Origin: Chloroflexota bacterium
GTDB lineage: Bacteria > Chloroflexota > Anaerolineae > B4-G1
DNA length: 64,000 nt
Assembly (NCBI GenBank): GCA_024232355.1
Contig: JAAEPW010000986.1
Location: 12,395-76,394, forward strand
Reading direction: 5' to 3'
How positions within the stretch are numbered: position 1 is the first letter of the stretch; the number at the start of each line of letters is the position of its first letter. A program made the translations under genes and the position numbers. The notes beneath the pieces are model-generated. The model ran no database searches and was not told the origin of the DNA. It saw only the letters and a program-made list of their open reading frames with translations. Below are positions 45,649 through 54,757 of this stretch, one piece after another.

Positions 45649-45852
45649 ATGCAAGAAGCAAAAGTAGACGACCAACTTGTCCAGGCCAGCCCAGATTCAC
45701 CAAAAAAAGCCCAATGCCCCTCCTGCGGTGGCACCGTCACCAAACGAAAGCGTCGCCGAATGGACGGAGGCACTACGTTTTTCTATCGCCACGATGCTGG
45801 CGAAGGTGAGGGATGTCCCCAACGATACACGCCGGTCAGTGCAGATCGTTAG
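45649..45852 (+). CDS. Small zinc-ribbon-like protein, copy A
   Basis: The 67-residue protein has 'AQCPSCGGTVTKRKRRRMDG', a knuckle-type Cys pair and a strongly basic run, then 'FYRHDAGEGEGCPQRY', which could complete a zinc site with His and Cys. A GGAGCAGG ribosome site precedes the start. A related but shorter copy lies at 62607-62783. The two sit near the outer edges of the integrase/DGR region in opposite orientation. The function is unknown; nucleic-acid binding is a guess from the basic run. Confidence 0.6.
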   Translation: MQEAKVDDQLVQASPDSPKKAQCPSCGGTVTKRKRRRMDGGTTFFYRHDAGEGEGCPQRYTPVSADR

Positions 45853-45954
45853 TCACTGTGCGCATACTCTGCCCCGTCCATTGTTCCGTTTGCATCTCGA
45901 TCTCGGCGCTGACCACAATTGCTCCCTAATTTTTTCAACAAACCCATATCCAAC

Positions 45955-46896
45955 TCAACGCGCAACGATAGACTCTACCGCTCGCGCCAAGTCTTGCTGG
46001 CCTGGTCGTGTGTAAATGCGGGTCGTGTCGAGGCGGCTGTGTCCCAAGAGGTCTGCCACCTGTTCCAGTCCAGTCTTGGAATTGACCAAGTTCTTGGCAA
46101 AAGAGTGACGCAGCACATGAGGTGTGAGATCCTCCAAGTTGGCATTGTTTCCCAGTTTTGTCACGATCCGTTGCATCATCCTTGTGCCAAGTCGTTTCCC
46201 TCGCCGATTGATAAAGAGCGCCGGTGAATTTGTCTCTGGCCGAACTTTGATCCAGTCTGACAGTGCTGCTCGCACTTTGGTGTTGAGTGGGACCGTGCGT
46301 TGTTTGTTCCCTTTGCCCATAACCGTCACCTTACTGGAACGTTCCCGCAGCAGAATGTGTTCCACGTTCAGCTTTCTAACCTCGTCCACGCGCAGGCCGG
46401 CATTCAGCATCAGATGGACCAGGGCCACATCTCTGCGGGCCCAGATCAACTCGGGTGGAGCGGGGCGCTCCTCCAGTTCTGCCAGACGAGCCTTGAGTTC
46501 GGCATATTCCAGCAAACGCTGAATGGTCCGGTTCAGAGCCGCTTGCTGCCGATTATCCAGCCACCGGGGTGGTTTGCGTTGTTCGTCCACAAGTTTGACG
46601 CCTTCAGTAGGATCGCCGGCGATGAGACCTGTAGAGCGGGCCCATGTCGCATAGGCACGCAAAGATGCGATGCGCCGGTTGATAGTAGCCGGTGCTAAAC
46701 CGCGGACTGCCTGCATCCACTGGCGGTATTCGCGCACGTCGGTAGGGGTGACCATTTCAGGTGTGAGGGGTACGCCGTTGGTTTGTGTGAACCACCGGGC
46801 GAAATGGGCCAGGTCAGCCGTGTAGGCACTGACGGTACGTGGGCTGCTATCCTGCTTTTCGAGCCAATCACGAAAATTTTGCAAAGTTGTCTCCAT
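45955..46896 (-). CDS. Tyrosine recombinase (XerC/D-like integrase)
   Basis: The 313-residue protein has a SAM-like N-terminal core-binding domain ('LQNFRDWLEKQDSSPRTVSA') and the catalytic domain: 'AGLRVDEVRKL' (first Arg), 'VMGKGNKQRTVPL' (Lys), 'HVLRHSFAKNL' (H-x-x-R), 'LLGHSRLDTTRIYT' (His and Tyr nucleophile). A GGAAGGAG site precedes the start. Next to the replication-relaxation gene it marks a mobilisable or integrated element. I could not identify attachment-site repeats. Confidence 0.9.
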   Translation of the reverse strand: METTLQNFRDWLEKQDSSPRTVSAYTADLAHFARWFTQTNGVPLTPEMVTPTDVREYRQWMQAVRGLAPATINRRIASLRAYATWARSTGLIAGDPTEGVKLVDEQRKPPRWLDNRQQAALNRTIQRLLEYAELKARLAELEERPAPPELIWARRDVALVHLMLNAGLRVDEVRKLNVEHILLRERSSKVTVMGKGNKQRTVPLNTKVRAALSDWIKVRPETNSPALFINRRGKRLGTRMMQRIVTKLGNNANLEDLTPHVLRHSFAKNLVNSKTGLEQVADLLGHSRLDTTRIYTRPGQQDLARAVESIVAR

Positions 46897-47163
46897 CTGT
46901 TACTCCTTCCGACTTATACGACGCGAAAATCGATAGATAAATGGGTCAAAAACAACGCTTACGAGTCATATACGCGATCAGCAGTGACAGCCAATATGCA
47001 TTATGTGAAGCCAATGCAAGGTAGATTGTCGCATAATACGCTGTCTGCAAATGACAGGGACTGACAGAGGCTGACAACCACGAGTTTGAGAAACTCCCTT
47101 CAATCGCGCAACTCTTTTTCCCTGAGGAGCTTTTGGGTATAACATAGTGATACTGTATTCCCT
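46897..47163. other. Gap between integrase and hypothetical gene
   Basis: About 270 bp without a convincing gene; candidate location of an attachment site or the integrase promoter. I found no clear direct repeat. Confidence 0.4.
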
Positions 47164-47841
47164 TCAGCTCTCCGGGATGACTTTGAATCCTCTGGGGCTG
47201 GTCCGTCTCACGCGGCGTAGATTGCCCCATTCCACTGCCATATTGCCATCGCGCCCCTTTAGGTCTAGGTCGAGGCGTTTGATGATCTTTGTGGCTGAAA
47301 CTGGATGTACCCCCAAGAAATGAGCGACATGTTGGCGGTACAGCAACAATCGGTCAGCTATATCAGGGCCCAAGGTATGTATAACCTTGCCTAGCCCAAC
47401 CCGATAGTGTCCGAAAGAATTTCTTGTGAATCGTAGGCCCTTTCCCCCCAAATTTTCACGTAGGGCAACAGTTGGGTTCAGGCCCAGGGCTTGGGCTACT
47501 TGGTGAAACGACACATATATGTGCAGCCGTGTGGCATAGGCCCAAAAACTTAGGAACGGGCAATTGGTCAATGCCTGAGCTAGTGCATACGGGTACCTGT
47601 CTGAGTCAGGTTTGATCATGTCTTGTCTCTGTGAGGATGCATATAATCCGCGCTCTGCGATTTGAGCAAACCACATGTCCAGATATCCAGCAGCTTCACC
47701 GTAGAGCGGCCAGGCTTGATCTATGTTTTTTTTGTTGAGCACGTATATACTGCGTGAACCATCTGGCAGCATGGAAAAGACAACAATGTATTTGTGCCCA
47801 CGCCGCACGTGGAAAAGGAACGTGTTTGCGTTATGCATCAC
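47164..47841 (-). CDS. Hypothetical protein next to replication-relaxation gene
   Basis: The 225-residue protein matches no family I recognise. It begins with a beta-rich stretch ('FLFHVRRGHKYIVVFSM', 'GSRSIYVLNKKN') and later has a possible helix-turn-helix ('IYVSFHQVAQALGLNPTVAL' and 'YRQHVAHFLGVHPVSATKII'). The composition is normal for a real gene and the orientation matches the two mobile-element genes around it. A DNA-binding role in element maintenance is inferred from the second HTH-like stretch. Confidence 0.55.
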   Translation of the reverse strand: MMHNANTFLFHVRRGHKYIVVFSMLPDGSRSIYVLNKKNIDQAWPLYGEAAGYLDMWFAQIAERGLYASSQRQDMIKPDSDRYPYALAQALTNCPFLSFWAYATRLHIYVSFHQVAQALGLNPTVALRENLGGKGLRFTRNSFGHYRVGLGKVIHTLGPDIADRLLLYRQHVAHFLGVHPVSATKIIKRLDLDLKGRDGNMAVEWGNLRRVRRTSPRGFKVIPES

Positions 47842-47965
47842 TACCTCTCAATTATTTGTTCGGAGAAATATTTTGCCATTGTCAGTACTGTTAGGGAACA
47901 AACCGTTTCTGCTCATGTGCTCGCAACTGAATACTGAGAACCCTTGTTCACATTCTTCTACTCGA

Positions 47966-48964
47966 TTATGGTTCTTTGTCCTCGGAGAACAAACAAACTT
48001 TATGGATACTCTTATCTTGATCCATTATTCGCCAATAACCTGATCCAGCTTGATCAAGGCGGGCAAAGAACCAGCGTATCGACTTCTCTTTGATTCGATC
48101 CTGTACCCTGTCCATCACCCGACACAATCTGGATTCCGAAATTTGTTGTCGTTGTTCCAGAGTAGCCTTACCCCGAGTAGCTACCCAGACCAGCACAACG
48201 ATGCCCGGAAACAAATGATATTTCGTTGTCCATGCATTGCTACGAAAGTACCACTCGTACTGACGAACCTTGGTGACATAGACGTTGAGTGTGTCTGTGC
48301 CGGTATCCATCTCTGCGAATATTGACCTCTCCCGTCCCGAGGTGATATGATCAAGTACTATCAGACCATCAGGCCGCATCTTTACCGAATGACCCTGATA
48401 CTCAAACTGCGCGTAGGCGCCTCGTTCTCCGTAAAAGCGCACCTGCCAGTCACCCAGAGCGCGTGCGGTTTGGGTTAGATCGACCAATGCCTCACCGAGT
48501 AAGGTGTTGTGAGCCATCAAAGTAGTAGTTCGTTTTTTGTACGCCTTTGCTCCATCTATATTTCGTTCTCCCAGCAGCATGATGCCCGCCCGGCCCAACA
48601 TGTAGACCAATTGAAGGCGTATACCATATCTACTGGGATCATGTCCTGGTGTCCGGTCCAGAATGTGCAATTCCCACAATCGTTTCAACCGTCGGCTGGC
48701 TCGCCGAGGTGGGTCCGTAGACTGGTAAAAAAACAATCGTGCCAACTGTTCTGTCGAGGCATAGCCAATCTCACCCAGGTACATTACAATGTTTCTGTCG
48801 CGATCTGTTAGAGGCAACGAGTGAAGATAAGTCAGCGTGATTTTTGCCGGTTCTCGTTCCATTTTGTATCGCAGCATTCTCCACTCTGGTTCGCTGGGAG
48901 CAGATAGCGTCACACCACCAGGACGGTCGACCAGTGTTTTTTTGCTGAATCTATTCTTGCTCAT
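47966..48964 (-). CDS. Replication-relaxation family protein
   Basis: I start at the ATG at 48964, with GAGGAG 8 bp upstream; a GTG lies nine bases earlier. The ~332-residue protein has an N-terminal winged helix ('LTDRDRNIVMYLGEIGYAST', 'ASRRLKRLWELHILDR') and a nuclease-like alpha/beta core ('MRPDGLIVLDHITSG', 'IFAEMDTGTDTLN'), the Replic_Relax layout. These proteins are carried by plasmids and conjugative or mobilisable elements and probably act at the origin of transfer or replication. Confidence 0.8.
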   Translation of the reverse strand: MSKNRFSKKTLVDRPGGVTLSAPSEPEWRMLRYKMEREPAKITLTYLHSLPLTDRDRNIVMYLGEIGYASTEQLARLFFYQSTDPPRRASRRLKRLWELHILDRTPGHDPSRYGIRLQLVYMLGRAGIMLLGERNIDGAKAYKKRTTTLMAHNTLLGEALVDLTQTARALGDWQVRFYGERGAYAQFEYQGHSVKMRPDGLIVLDHITSGRERSIFAEMDTGTDTLNVYVTKVRQYEWYFRSNAWTTKYHLFPGIVVLVWVATRGKATLEQRQQISESRLCRVMDRVQDRIKEKSIRWFFARLDQAGSGYWRIMDQDKSIHKVCLFSEDKEP

Positions 48965-48979
48965 TGTTGGCACTCCTCA

Positions 48980-49757
48980 TTGTTGAAAAAGACACCTTTC
49001 ATTGACAAACACGACTTTCTCCCGCCATACCGATGAGATCAGTGAAAAGAAGTCATCGAGCTGGAGGGACCTTTTTGCTGCTGTATCACTATTCTGAGAA
49101 GCCTGAGAGCAACAGAGCCGATACGTTTTCAGTGATGCCAAAGATGTCACCAACGGTGATCCCACAAGTGATGTTTCTTGAGACCAAGAACGATCATGTC
49201 TTTTGCTTACCGTCCCTTGTGTCTGAACATCCGAACCTGATAACCAACCTGATTTCACTTTGGCCATCGCGTGATGAGCTTATGCGACGATCTCGTTAGT
49301 GAAAGGTCTGGCTAATGAGATTATGTGACCTTATTATAAAGTAGACGATTGTAAGAGAAAAGCGACAGAGAGGGACAGTGGGTGACAGGGACTGCCGATC
49401 CAGTGTGATTTCTGGGAAAATGATGCGATAATGAGCGAGTATGGCAGTGTGCCGTTATGATGTGGATGAAGAGGTCTCGTTCCGCGATGCACAGATATTC
49501 TTGGGCATGCTCAACTTTTAGGATAAACTGCTTCACTTTGACAAGTTCAGTACGAGGGTTTCGATACGTCGCTTTGCTCCTATTCAACGGCGCTCTTGCT
49601 TGACGACTAACTGGGGATGGATTTACACTCACATGTACTAGTATGTCGTGGAGGGACCTGTTTGGCTCAGCGATGACAACGGGCTAGTTGGGGATGCAGG
49701 ATGGCGTGATTGAGGCTACGGTTGGGCAGCGGTTGGCAAACCCGCAAAAATCGCCGG
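48980..49757. other. Stretch without a convincing gene between mobile-element and DGR regions
   Basis: Two short minus-strand frames (48977-49267, 96 codons; 49321-49632, 103 codons) lack ribosome sites and family features. They could be relics of genes of the integrated element. No RNA structure stood out. Confidence 0.4.
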
Positions 49758-49874
49758 TCGCGGCCGCCCTACGGGCGGATAACTGATGGGGGATTCTCCC
49801 CCTTGCCCCCCGCTTGCAGTAGTCAGTATTCCAGAAACCAGCATCCAGCAATCAGCATCCAGAAATAGAGCCAG
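49758..49874 (-). repeat. Conserved flank downstream of variable repeat 1, with two hairpins
   Basis: About 117 bp shared with the flanks of the other two DGR targets. Hairpin A is CCGCCC-TAC-GGGCGG (49764-49778). Hairpin B is GGGGGA-TTC-TCCCCC (49788-49802). Degenerate 'cagcatccagcaatcagc' repeats lie between hairpin B and the VR. Hairpins just beyond the VR are known to promote DGR retrohoming. Confidence 0.75.
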
Positions 49875-52443
49875 GGGAAACTACTCGAAAACCGATATCG
49901 TCGTTACAGCCGTCGGGCACACCCCTGAATCGGTAGGCGCAGCGCGCGAGCCTCCGATAGTCGAAGAACGAGCCCCCGCGAACTGCGCGGTAGACCTCAC
50001 CCGCGTCGTACCACGAGTTGGTCCATTCCCAGACGTTGCCACTCGTATCCTTCACACCAGCCTCACTATCTCCACTGGAGAATTGGCCGACGGCGGTCGT
50101 CGAAGCTGCCTCACGTGAACTGCTCTCGAGCCACTTTGACCAATCAAGATCATCTTGTTCTCCCCAAAACTCGGCACAGTTCAACAGATTTCTATCAAAA
50201 GTATCTCCCCAGGGATACTCGCGCCCGTCAGTGTGGCGGGCGGCCCGCTCCCACTCTTGTTCTGTGGGCAAGCGCACCGGATGACCCAGATCCTGCGCCA
50301 GCCATTCACAATAGGCTTGGGCCTCGAACCAACTGACGCCCACCACCGGCGCCAGGGGGTTGTTCCAATTGACGTCGCGCCAGTAGAACGGCTCCCCGCG
50401 CTTTTCCGGTGGGCGGCGCTCCAGGTGACGCTTTTCATAGTCCTCCCGCGCTTTGCTGTCGTAAGTGCCGTCGCGCCAGGCCCAGCCGTCGTCGCTCCAG
50501 AACTGGGGCTGCTCGTAGCCCCCGGCCTCTATAAAGCGGTGGTATTGCAGGTTGGTGACCGGGTACTTGGCTATGGCAAAGGGCTGCGCGATGACGATCT
50601 CTTGCTTATCGTCGCCGTACAGGAACGGCCCGGCCGGGATGTCGACGAACGCATCGAGGTCGTCCGGGGCCCAACCGGCGCGGCCTAGGCTAAAGCCGGC
50701 GTCGCGCTGGACGGCGGGAGGCAGGGAGCGGTCTCGCGCCGCGTCCAGGAGCGCGTCGGTGACCTCTCGCGCCACGACGCGGCCCAGGCCCAGGTCTCCC
50801 GCGTCTTCCATGCACGCTCCGGCGAGCAGGACGTTCTTGCAGGCGTCGTCCCCATCGCACGCCGTCTCCAGCATCGCCCGCACCACCTGCCCGGCGGCGC
50901 GCGGCTGTTTGTGCAGCAGCCCCCAGATGCCCACCGCCAGCAGGATCGTCTCGCGCCAGGCGGGGTCGGTGAGGTGCTGCCGGATGACGGCAATGCTCTC
51001 GCCGAGGTCCAACTGTCCCAGCTGCACCACCCCGTAGGCAGCCAGCATCTCTTCGAACGTCAGGTGGATAAAGCCGTACTGCCCCCGGCCGCGCTCCAGG
51101 ACCAGGTTCGAGTAGCGGCGCACGCTGTTCAAAAACTCGCGCGCCCTCTCGGCAGCGGGACCGCGCGGCAGCTCCCACTCTTCGCCCATAAAGTAGTCGG
51201 TCAGCCAGCCCAGCAGCGCCTGTTCTGATACCAGCCCCGCTGTCGGGTTTTCCTCGCGCAGCCAGAGGGCCAGCGGTCCCAGCACCATCAATATCTGCAA
51301 ATAGTCCATCTCTGGCCCCACCTGCCGCTTGTCCAGGGCGCGGGCCTTGCTCCACGCGGTGATGAGCGTCTTGAGGTAGAGTTCGTACAGTTCGACGCGG
51401 CGGTTAGGGAGCGAGACGCCCTGCCGCTTGATGAGGGCCAGGATGGTGAGCAGGAGCGGGTTGCTGGCCAAGCGCGCCACGCCGGGGTTGGCGTCGATGG
51501 CTTGCAGCAGGCTTTTACGTTCGGCCTCGGCGGCGGCGCGGGCCTCGGGGGTGTCACCCAGGGTGCCCGTCTCAAAGGCCGCGCACCAGCGGACGGCAAA
51601 GCGCTCGATGGCGTTCCGGTCGAAATCGAGCAGCGTGTACAAGGCCCACTCTTTAGGGGCCAGCGGCGACTCGCGGTAGCCGACCACGCGACTGGTGACC
51701 ACCACCCGGTTGCCGCGCCCGGACACGTCGCGGGCAAAGGCCTCTACCTTGGCCGCCAGGTGAGAACGTCCGCGCTGCACCTCGTCCAGACCGTCGAGCA
51801 GGATCACGGCCTGGCCCTGGGCGATGGCGCTGTCGAATAGGGGAGCCAGCCCTGCCAATCCCTGGGCCAGCCCGGCAAAGTACTTGGGCAGATACTGCTG
51901 CAAGCTGATATCGGCACGCGAGAGGGCACCGGCATAAGCGTTGAGGGGCACCAGAACCGGCAGCGGGGCCTTTGACTCTGCCGCCAAGCGCAGCGCCAGG
52001 TACTTGAGCAGGGTCGTTTTCCCAGAACCAGGGTCACCGATGACGGCGACACGCTCTTTCTCTGCCAGGGCCTCTTCGATGTGTACGGGCGCGGCGCTGC
52101 CCTTTTCCAGCGCTTGTTCCGGGATCGCCTCTCCTCTCAGAAAGCGACCGGCCAGACGACGGTCCCAGGTCTCGCCGGCGGGCATCTCGGGCCGGGCGAC
52201 CAGGGGCACGTAGACGTCTTCCAGCAGCAATTCGCGGGAAAAGGTCTCCAGTTGGGGAATGCCCTTGAAATCGAGGGCGCGGTAGGTGCGCCGGAGATGG
52301 TCGACGTAGCTGGCGCGCAGCTGCGTCAAGTCTGCCGGCGGCTCGTAGGCCGGCATTTTGAGGACATAGGTGATGTTGACTTGGTCGCGCATGATGACGT
52401 CGCGCTGGGCGTTGACGTCGTTGACGTTCATACCTTCGTTCAT
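49852..52443 (-). CDS. DGR target 1: NACHT NTPase with FGE-type variable domain
   Basis: From the ATG at 52443 (GGAG site 6 bp upstream; an in-frame ATG at 52470 lacks one) the protein has 863 residues. Near the N-terminus is 'NAQRDVIMRDQVNITYV', the motif shared with the other targets. The NACHT domain has 'GDPGSGKTTLLKYLALRLA' near 140 and 'VILLDGLDEV' near 214. The last ~270 residues are a formylglycine-generating-enzyme/C-type-lectin-like fold ('VDIPAGPFLYGDD', 'VVGVSWFEAQAYCEWLAQDL', 'DTSGNVWEWTNSWYD'). The final segment, from 'RGGSFFDYRRLARCAYRFRG' on, is the variable repeat. A sensor that binds a variable ligand and oligomerises is the likely role. Confidence 0.92.
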   Translation of the reverse strand: MNEGMNVNDVNAQRDVIMRDQVNITYVLKMPAYEPPADLTQLRASYVDHLRRTYRALDFKGIPQLETFSRELLLEDVYVPLVARPEMPAGETWDRRLAGRFLRGEAIPEQALEKGSAAPVHIEEALAEKERVAVIGDPGSGKTTLLKYLALRLAAESKAPLPVLVPLNAYAGALSRADISLQQYLPKYFAGLAQGLAGLAPLFDSAIAQGQAVILLDGLDEVQRGRSHLAAKVEAFARDVSGRGNRVVVTSRVVGYRESPLAPKEWALYTLLDFDRNAIERFAVRWCAAFETGTLGDTPEARAAAEAERKSLLQAIDANPGVARLASNPLLLTILALIKRQGVSLPNRRVELYELYLKTLITAWSKARALDKRQVGPEMDYLQILMVLGPLALWLREENPTAGLVSEQALLGWLTDYFMGEEWELPRGPAAERAREFLNSVRRYSNLVLERGRGQYGFIHLTFEEMLAAYGVVQLGQLDLGESIAVIRQHLTDPAWRETILLAVGIWGLLHKQPRAAGQVVRAMLETACDGDDACKNVLLAGACMEDAGDLGLGRVVAREVTDALLDAARDRSLPPAVQRDAGFSLGRAGWAPDDLDAFVDIPAGPFLYGDDKQEIVIAQPFAIAKYPVTNLQYHRFIEAGGYEQPQFWSDDGWAWRDGTYDSKAREDYEKRHLERRPPEKRGEPFYWRDVNWNNPLAPVVGVSWFEAQAYCEWLAQDLGHPVRLPTEQEWERAARHTDGREYPWGDTFDRNLLNCAEFWGEQDDLDWSKWLESSSREAASTTAVGQFSSGDSEAGVKDTSGNVWEWTNSWYDAGEVYRAVRGGSFFDYRRLARCAYRFRGVPDGCNDDIGFRVVSPGSISGC
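49875..49988 (-). repeat. DGR variable repeat 1 (VR1)
   Basis: A 114-bp segment aligned without gaps to the template repeat. It has 18 differences, every one at a template adenine (coding strand). Relative to template Asn codons the residues become F, D, Y, L, Y, F, G, G, N, D, D. Confidence 0.95.
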
Positions 52444-52679
52444 TGATTGCTCCAGGGCCCGCGCCAACATTCGCTTGAACGCGTTCGCCTCGAACGCGCA
52501 GTTACCAGAGGGCGCGGGCAGTTTTTATATTTGGCTGGCCGCCGCTGCAGTGGCGATGGCCTCAGCCGGGGACGGACAACGCTGGCTCTGAACGGACGCG
52601 CCTCCGGGCGCGTCTTGGCTCCGTCCCGCGTCCGACAGATTCGGACTACGGGATTTGCCGGCCGCCGGTCGAGCGTCAT
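52444..52679. other. GC-rich spacer between target 1 and the template repeat
   Basis: No gene. It holds short GC-rich inverted repeats (for example GACGCGCCTCCGGGCGCGTC near 52600), which may protect the end of the template RNA. Confidence 0.45.
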
Positions 52680-52793
52680 GGGAAACTACTCGAAAACCGA
52701 TATTGTTGTTATAGTTGTCGGGTACATTCCTGTTTCGGTTGGCGCAGCGCGCGTTCCTTCGATTGTTGTTGAACGAGCCCCCGCGAACTGCGC
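52680..52793 (-). repeat. DGR template repeat (TR)
   Basis: This 114-bp non-coding copy is homologous to the C-terminal coding ends of the three targets. Read on the minus strand it contains 11 AAC/AAT codons exactly at the positions where the targets differ ('GGSFNNNRRNARCANRNRN' in translation), the usual DGR design that avoids stop codons. It lies 29 bp after the avd stop, on the same strand as avd and the RT. It has 33 adenines on the coding strand; 18, 12 and 14 of them are changed in VR1, VR2 and VR3. Confidence 0.95.
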
Positions 52794-52822
52794 CGCCGTC
52801 CGGCCCCTGTGAATAGTTTACT

Positions 52823-53155
52823 CTACTTGATCGTTTTCTGCCAGCCGCCCAGCAAGCGCCCCATCTCGGCCAGCATGCGGGCCGCGTGCTGGTATTGACC
52901 GGCGCTGACCAGGCCCATATCGCGGGAGAGCCGCAGGTGCGTGCGCAGTTTATCCAGTTCGGCGTCGGCAGCGACCAGGGTGTTTCGTGGTTCGCGGTGG
53001 TGGGCGGCCTCGATGAGCAGTCCCTGAAAGCTCAACGCTTCTTGCTGGAGCGCCGTCGCCATGACAAAGCGCTGTTGGCGCGGAAACTTGATCGTCATTG
53101 GGATGAGCCAGGCGACAAAGTCGTAGGTTTTGCTAAAGATGGGCGATTGTTTCAC
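52823..53155 (-). CDS. avd: Avd-like DGR accessory protein (four-helix bundle)
   Basis: The gene uses a GTG start at 53155 with a strong GGAGG site 5 bp upstream (53161-53165). The 110-residue product is all-helical and basic ('SKTYDFVAWLIPMTIKFPRQ', 'MATALQQEALSFQGLLIEAA', 'LDKLRTHLRLSRDMGLVSAG', 'ARMLAEMGRLLGGWQKTIK'). This is the four-helix bundle of Avd/S23-type proteins, which form a pentamer that binds the DGR reverse transcriptase and template RNA. It lies between the RT gene and the TR. A longer frame reaching to 53713 is open only because it overlaps the RT gene. Confidence 0.88.
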   Translation of the reverse strand: MKQSPIFSKTYDFVAWLIPMTIKFPRQQRFVMATALQQEALSFQGLLIEAAHHREPRNTLVAADAELDKLRTHLRLSRDMGLVSAGQYQHAARMLAEMGRLLGGWQKTIK

Positions 53156-53235
53156 ATGTACCTCCGTGGTTGTCTTGATGAACCAGGCGCGATTTGGAAA
53201 TTGCGGCTGCTGGTCCCGACATATACGGGGATTTG

Positions 53236-54360
53236 TCAATCCCTTCCGAGCGGTGAGCTTGGCGGCTGCGACGGGACGCTGGGCAGGACGACGCTGGACA
53301 GGATCGATTCCCGCAGGCCCCACGTGTCGCCGTGGGAGGCGTGGGCGATCCAACTCTGCACCGAGGCGTTCATCTGCTCCCACGAGATCTGGCCGCCGGC
53401 GTATTCTTGCACCAAACGGGCAAAACGACGCTGGAACGCTACGCCGTTGCGCCGTTTGAGCCGCCGGTGTTCGGGATAGACGCGCCAGCCCAGGAAAGGT
53501 ATGCCCGTATGCACCGGAAAGACCACCGACTCGCGCTCGTGCAGGCGCGCGCGCAGCGTGGCCGCGAACCGGATGACGTCCCGCTTCCAGCGGTGGAGGC
53601 TGGGCTTGTCGTCGGCAAAGAGTAAAAAGTCGTCCACGTAGCGCACATAGCCGCCGCACTTGAGCTCGCGCTTGATGAATTGATCCAGCGGGTTGAGATA
53701 GACGTTGGCCCAAAACTGGGACGTCAGGTTGCCGATGGGGAGGCCGCGTGGCCGCATCGCGGCAAAGAGACCTTGCCCTGAGCCTGTCGAAGGGTCGTCC
53801 TGGGGAAAGTAGTGGGGGGATGAACTACTGGCGTGGACGTCTGTGCCGCTGTCGATGATCTGGTCAACCAACCACATGGTGCATGGGTCGGCGATGACGC
53901 GGGCCAGTTGGGCGCGCAGGATGGCGTGGTCGATGGTGGGAAAAAAGTGGACCAGGTCGCATTTGAGCACATAGCGGTACTTGCGCGCAAAGTGCTGGCA
54001 GCGGTCGAGAGCTTTGTGGGTTCCCTTGCCCTTGCGGCAAGCGTAGGAATCGTGGATGAAACGGCGCTCGAATATGGGCTCAATGTTGCGGACGAGGGCA
54101 TGATGAACGACGCGGTCGCGAAAGGGCGCTGCCGAGATCAGGCGCGGCTTGGGGTCCTGGATGTGAAAGTTATAGTACGAGCCAGGGGTGTAGGTCTGGG
54201 ATTCGAGTTCCTCTTGCAGGGCGAGCAGGTTGGCCTCCAGGTCGTATTCAAAGGCGGCTACGTCCGGGCGGCTGCGCTTGCCGCGGGCGGCTTTTTTGAA
54301 CGCCTGGTAGAGGTTTTCAAAGTTGGTGACCAGTATGTAGAGATTTTTATGTGTTTTCAT
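53236..54360 (-). CDS. DGR reverse transcriptase
   Basis: The 374-residue RT has 'RLISAAPFRDRVVHHALV', motif A 'LKCDLVHFFPTIDHAIL', the DGR-type motif 'GLPIGNLTSQFWANVYL', catalytic 'YVRYVDDFLLFADD' and the thumb-side 'FLGWRVYPEHRRL'. The next genes on the strand are avd, TR and a VR-bearing target, which makes this a DGR rather than a retron or group II intron RT. An unusual 'DPSTGSGQG' stretch (about 53,765-53,800) sits before motif B. It matches a dispersed repeat and is probably an in-frame insertion. Homing copies template cDNA with adenine-directed errors into the targets. Confidence 0.95.
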   Translation of the reverse strand: MKTHKNLYILVTNFENLYQAFKKAARGKRSRPDVAAFEYDLEANLLALQEELESQTYTPGSYYNFHIQDPKPRLISAAPFRDRVVHHALVRNIEPIFERRFIHDSYACRKGKGTHKALDRCQHFARKYRYVLKCDLVHFFPTIDHAILRAQLARVIADPCTMWLVDQIIDSGTDVHASSSSPHYFPQDDPSTGSGQGLFAAMRPRGLPIGNLTSQFWANVYLNPLDQFIKRELKCGGYVRYVDDFLLFADDKPSLHRWKRDVIRFAATLRARLHERESVVFPVHTGIPFLGWRVYPEHRRLKRRNGVAFQRRFARLVQEYAGGQISWEQMNASVQSWIAHASHGDTWGLRESILSSVVLPSVPSQPPSSPLGRD

Positions 54361-54374
54361 AGAGGTTCCTTCGA

Positions 54375-54745
54375 TTCCCTCAGGACAGGCTGCTTTGTTC
54401 AGAATGACGCGCTTTTATCATTTCGAATACTCATTATTCGTCATTCCGAACGGAGTGAGGAATCTCTCCCCGATGCAACCAGAGATTCTTCGCTTCGCTC
54501 AGAATGACGGCACTTTACACAGACTGATGTGCTTTTGTCATTCCGAATACCCATTCGCCATTCCGAGCAGAGCGAGGAATCTTTCCCCCAATGCAACCAG
54601 AGATTCTTCGCTTTGCTCAGAATGACGGTGCTTTTGTCATTCCGAACGCTCATTCGTCATTCCGAGCAGAGCGAGGAATCTCTCTCCCGTTGCAATTAGA
54701 GATTCTTCGCTTCGCTCAGAATGACGCGCTTTGCTCAGAATGACG
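54375..54745. repeat. Cluster of REP-like inverted repeats
   Basis: Several tandem copies of a ~70-bp unit whose halves are near-palindromic ('cattccgaacggagtgagga' and 'tcttcgcttcgctcagaatg'). They can form long hairpins and read as 'HSERSEES' when translated. The same unit occurs at 55060-55340 and 59060-59345. Unit lengths vary and no unique spacers are present, so this is not a CRISPR array. Confidence 0.8.
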
Positions 54746-54757
54746 GTAAAGTACAAC

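Noticed and set aside
48977..49267. A 96-residue protein next to the replication-relaxation gene
   Set aside because: No ribosome site and no recognisable domain; it may be a relic, so it is only mentioned in the description of that stretch.
53236..54360. Retron or group II intron reverse transcriptase
   Set aside because: No msr/msd-like structure or intron domain V was seen, and the Avd gene, TR and three VRs identify a DGR.
54375..54745. CRISPR array
   Set aside because: The repeats are long near-palindromes with variable unit lengths, no unique spacers of constant size, and copies at two other intergenic sites.
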